A stretch of 64,000 nucleotides of DNA from Alphaproteobacteria bacterium (GTDB taxonomy: Bacteria; Pseudomonadota; Alphaproteobacteria; Micropepsales; Micropepsaceae). The stretch's first letter is position 1, and each line of letters starts with the position of its first letter. The stretch covers positions 310,001 to 374,000 of the forward strand of contig CANJLC010000001.1 in the NCBI GenBank assembly GCA_947475445.1, read 5' to 3'. Of the stretch, positions 62,825 through 64,000 are shown piece after piece. The translations under genes and the position numbers were made by a program. The notes beneath the pieces are model-generated. The model was not told the origin of the DNA, did no database searches, and saw only the letters and a list, made by a program, of their open reading frames with translations.

Positions 62825-64000
62825 CTCACTCGCTGCCCGGCTGATCGCGACGGCCGCGATCTGGACCATGCTGGGCCTGGCGCTGGGCGGCTTTGTCCTG
62901 TCGGGCGCTTTTCGCAGTGCCGCGCTGGACAATTTCGACAGCACCCTGCGCGCCGACATGGACGGGCTGATTGCGGCCGCCGAACCGGGCGAAAATGGCG
63001 GCATCACGCTGCAGGACCGGTTTCTCAATCACCAGTTCGACCGCGTTTATTCCGGGCTTTATTACCAGATCAAGCCCCTGACGCCGGGCGCGCCGGGCGG
63101 GCAGATATCGCGCTCGCTGTTTGATCGCGGCATCGTGCCCACCTCCGAGGAAAAGCGCGGCGCGCTGACCTATGGCACGGCGCAGGGTCCCGAGGAGCAA
63201 AATTTGCGCGTGCTGTCGCAGCGGGTGGAATTTCCCGTCACCGCCACGCCCGCGCAAGGCGACACCGCCGCCTACACATTCCTTGTTGCCGGCGACATGG
63301 CCTCTGTGGATGCGGTCAGCGCCGCCTTCAACAGCACGTTGATCTGGTCCTTTGCCTTGCTGGGGCTGGGCCTGGTGATCGCTGTCTTCCTGCAGGTGCG
63401 TGTCGGCCTGTTGCCGCTGCGGCGATTGAAAGATGCCCTGCACCGTATCCGCGACGGCAAGGCGCAAAGGCTGGAAGGCGAATTCCCCGCCGAGATCGCG
63501 CCGCTGGCGGCAGAGCTCAATTCCCTGATCGAGCACAGCGCCGAGATCGTCATGCGCGCCCGTACCCATGTTTCCAACCTGGCGCATTTTCTCAAGACGC
63601 CGCTCAGCGTGCTGGCCAGCGAATCCGAAGCCGAGGGGGGCGTGCTGGGCGACCAGGTGCGCAAGCAGGTGGATGTCATGCGACGCCAGGTGGATCATTA
63701 TCTCGCCCGCGCCCGCGCTGCCGGCAGTGTCAATGTGCTGGGCAACCGCACGCCGGTTCAGCCGGTGATTGACGACCTGGCGCGGGTGCTGATGCGCATC
63801 CATGCGGGACGCGACATTGTGGTGGATGCGCAATGCCCCGGCGATCTGTATTTCCGCGGCGAGCGCCAGGACCTGGAAGAGATGGCGGGCAACCTGATGG
63901 ACAATGGCTGCAAATGGGCCAGGACCAGGGTGCGGGTGCGCGCCATGGCCGATGGCGCCCAGCTGGTCTTGACCGTCGAGGATGATGGGCCGGGCCTGTC
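62799..64000 (+). CDS. PhoQ-like sensor histidine kinase (3' end beyond window)
   Basis: About 400 codons are visible and the frame is still open at 64000. It has TM1 (LIATAAIWTMLGLALGGFVLSGAF), a periplasmic sensor of about 150 residues, TM2 (STLIWSFALLGLGLVIAVFLQV) and a HAMP-like linker. The histidine box NLAHFLKTPLSVLASES is of the PhoQ type (H-x-LKTPL). The ATPase N box is MAGNLMDNGCKWA, and the DDGPGL G1 box reaches the window end. TTG 62799 has GGAAG 9 nt upstream; ATG 62868 would cut into TM1. Confidence 0.9.
   Translation, partial: MATNIFRLNSLAARLIATAAIWTMLGLALGGFVLSGAFRSAALDNFDSTLRADMDGLIAAAEPGENGGITLQDRFLNHQFDRVYSGLYYQIKPLTPGAPGGQISRSLFDRGIVPTSEEKRGALTYGTAQGPEEQNLRVLSQRVEFPVTATPAQGDTAAYTFLVAGDMASVDAVSAAFNSTLIWSFALLGLGLVIAVFLQVRVGLLPLRRLKDALHRIRDGKAQRLEGEFPAEIAPLAAELNSLIEHSAEIVMRARTHVSNLAHFLKTPLSVLASESEAEGGVLGDQVRKQVDVMRRQVDHYLARARAAGSVNVLGNRTPVQPVIDDLARVLMRIHAGRDIVVDAQCPGDLYFRGERQDLEEMAGNLMDNGCKWARTRVRVRAMADGAQLVLTVEDDGPGL

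Overview
The window is GC-rich, gene-dense chromosomal DNA of an alphaproteobacterium. Several gene families are typical of that class (DUF2336, DUF1491, DUF2849, DUF934, UbiK, an NDUFAF7/MidA methyltransferase, and PleC/DivJ-type histidine kinases). There are also two perfect CtrA-type boxes (TTAA-N7-TTAA) and a dense group of GANTC (CcrM methylation) sites. I see no rRNA, tRNA, CRISPR array, transposase or phage gene. The species cannot be named from this sequence alone.

Layout. Positions 1-2737 hold the cytochrome bc1 operon (petA, petB, petC). Positions 2836-8274 hold a tightly coupled purine/methylthioadenosine salvage operon: mtnP, a 97-aa unknown, apt, a GST, mtnA, and a class II aldolase fused to a short-chain dehydrogenase. 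Positions 8275-17068 hold ychF-pth-rplY, prs, pgeF, the midA-lgt pair, and ubiK/ybjN/proC. Positions 17069-31087 hold an EnvZ/OmpR-like pair, ilvE, an EamA exporter, pgsA, uvrC, a pteridine-reductase-like SDR with folB, trpS, glnD, a cold-shock gene, small unknowns and arsC. Positions 31089-44012 hold a Gre-family factor with uvrB, yqhA, a SPINDLY-type glycosyltransferase, a SYLF protein, an MBL hydrolase, a class III aminotransferase, sodB and small proteins. Positions 44096-51761 are rich in signalling: a catalytically dead receiver, two PAS histidine kinases, and a DUF2336 protein, with prfC among them. Positions 51844-56343 hold an ODC-like decarboxylase, a Spy-like protein and a sulfite reductase operon. 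Positions 56467-61065 hold an ABC importer coupled to a class A penicillin-binding protein. Positions 61209-64000 hold a PhoP/PhoQ-like system with a PepSY-like secreted partner; its kinase runs off the window end.

Most interesting points. (1) The aldolase-SDR fusion follows mtnP and mtnA, and no mtnB/C/D or mtnW/X gene is seen here. This suggests a DHAP-shunt route in which one polypeptide cleaves methylthioribulose-1-phosphate (or 5-deoxyribulose-1-phosphate) and reduces the released aldehyde. (2) A family of intergenic hairpins shares a conserved AAGTG...GCGGTT loop on stems that differ by compensatory changes; four copies are seen. (3) Six GANTC sites lie in about 100 nt before ybjN-proC. 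(4) Two genes have a second copy of their 3' end just downstream, separated from the gene by a short hairpin-bearing spacer.
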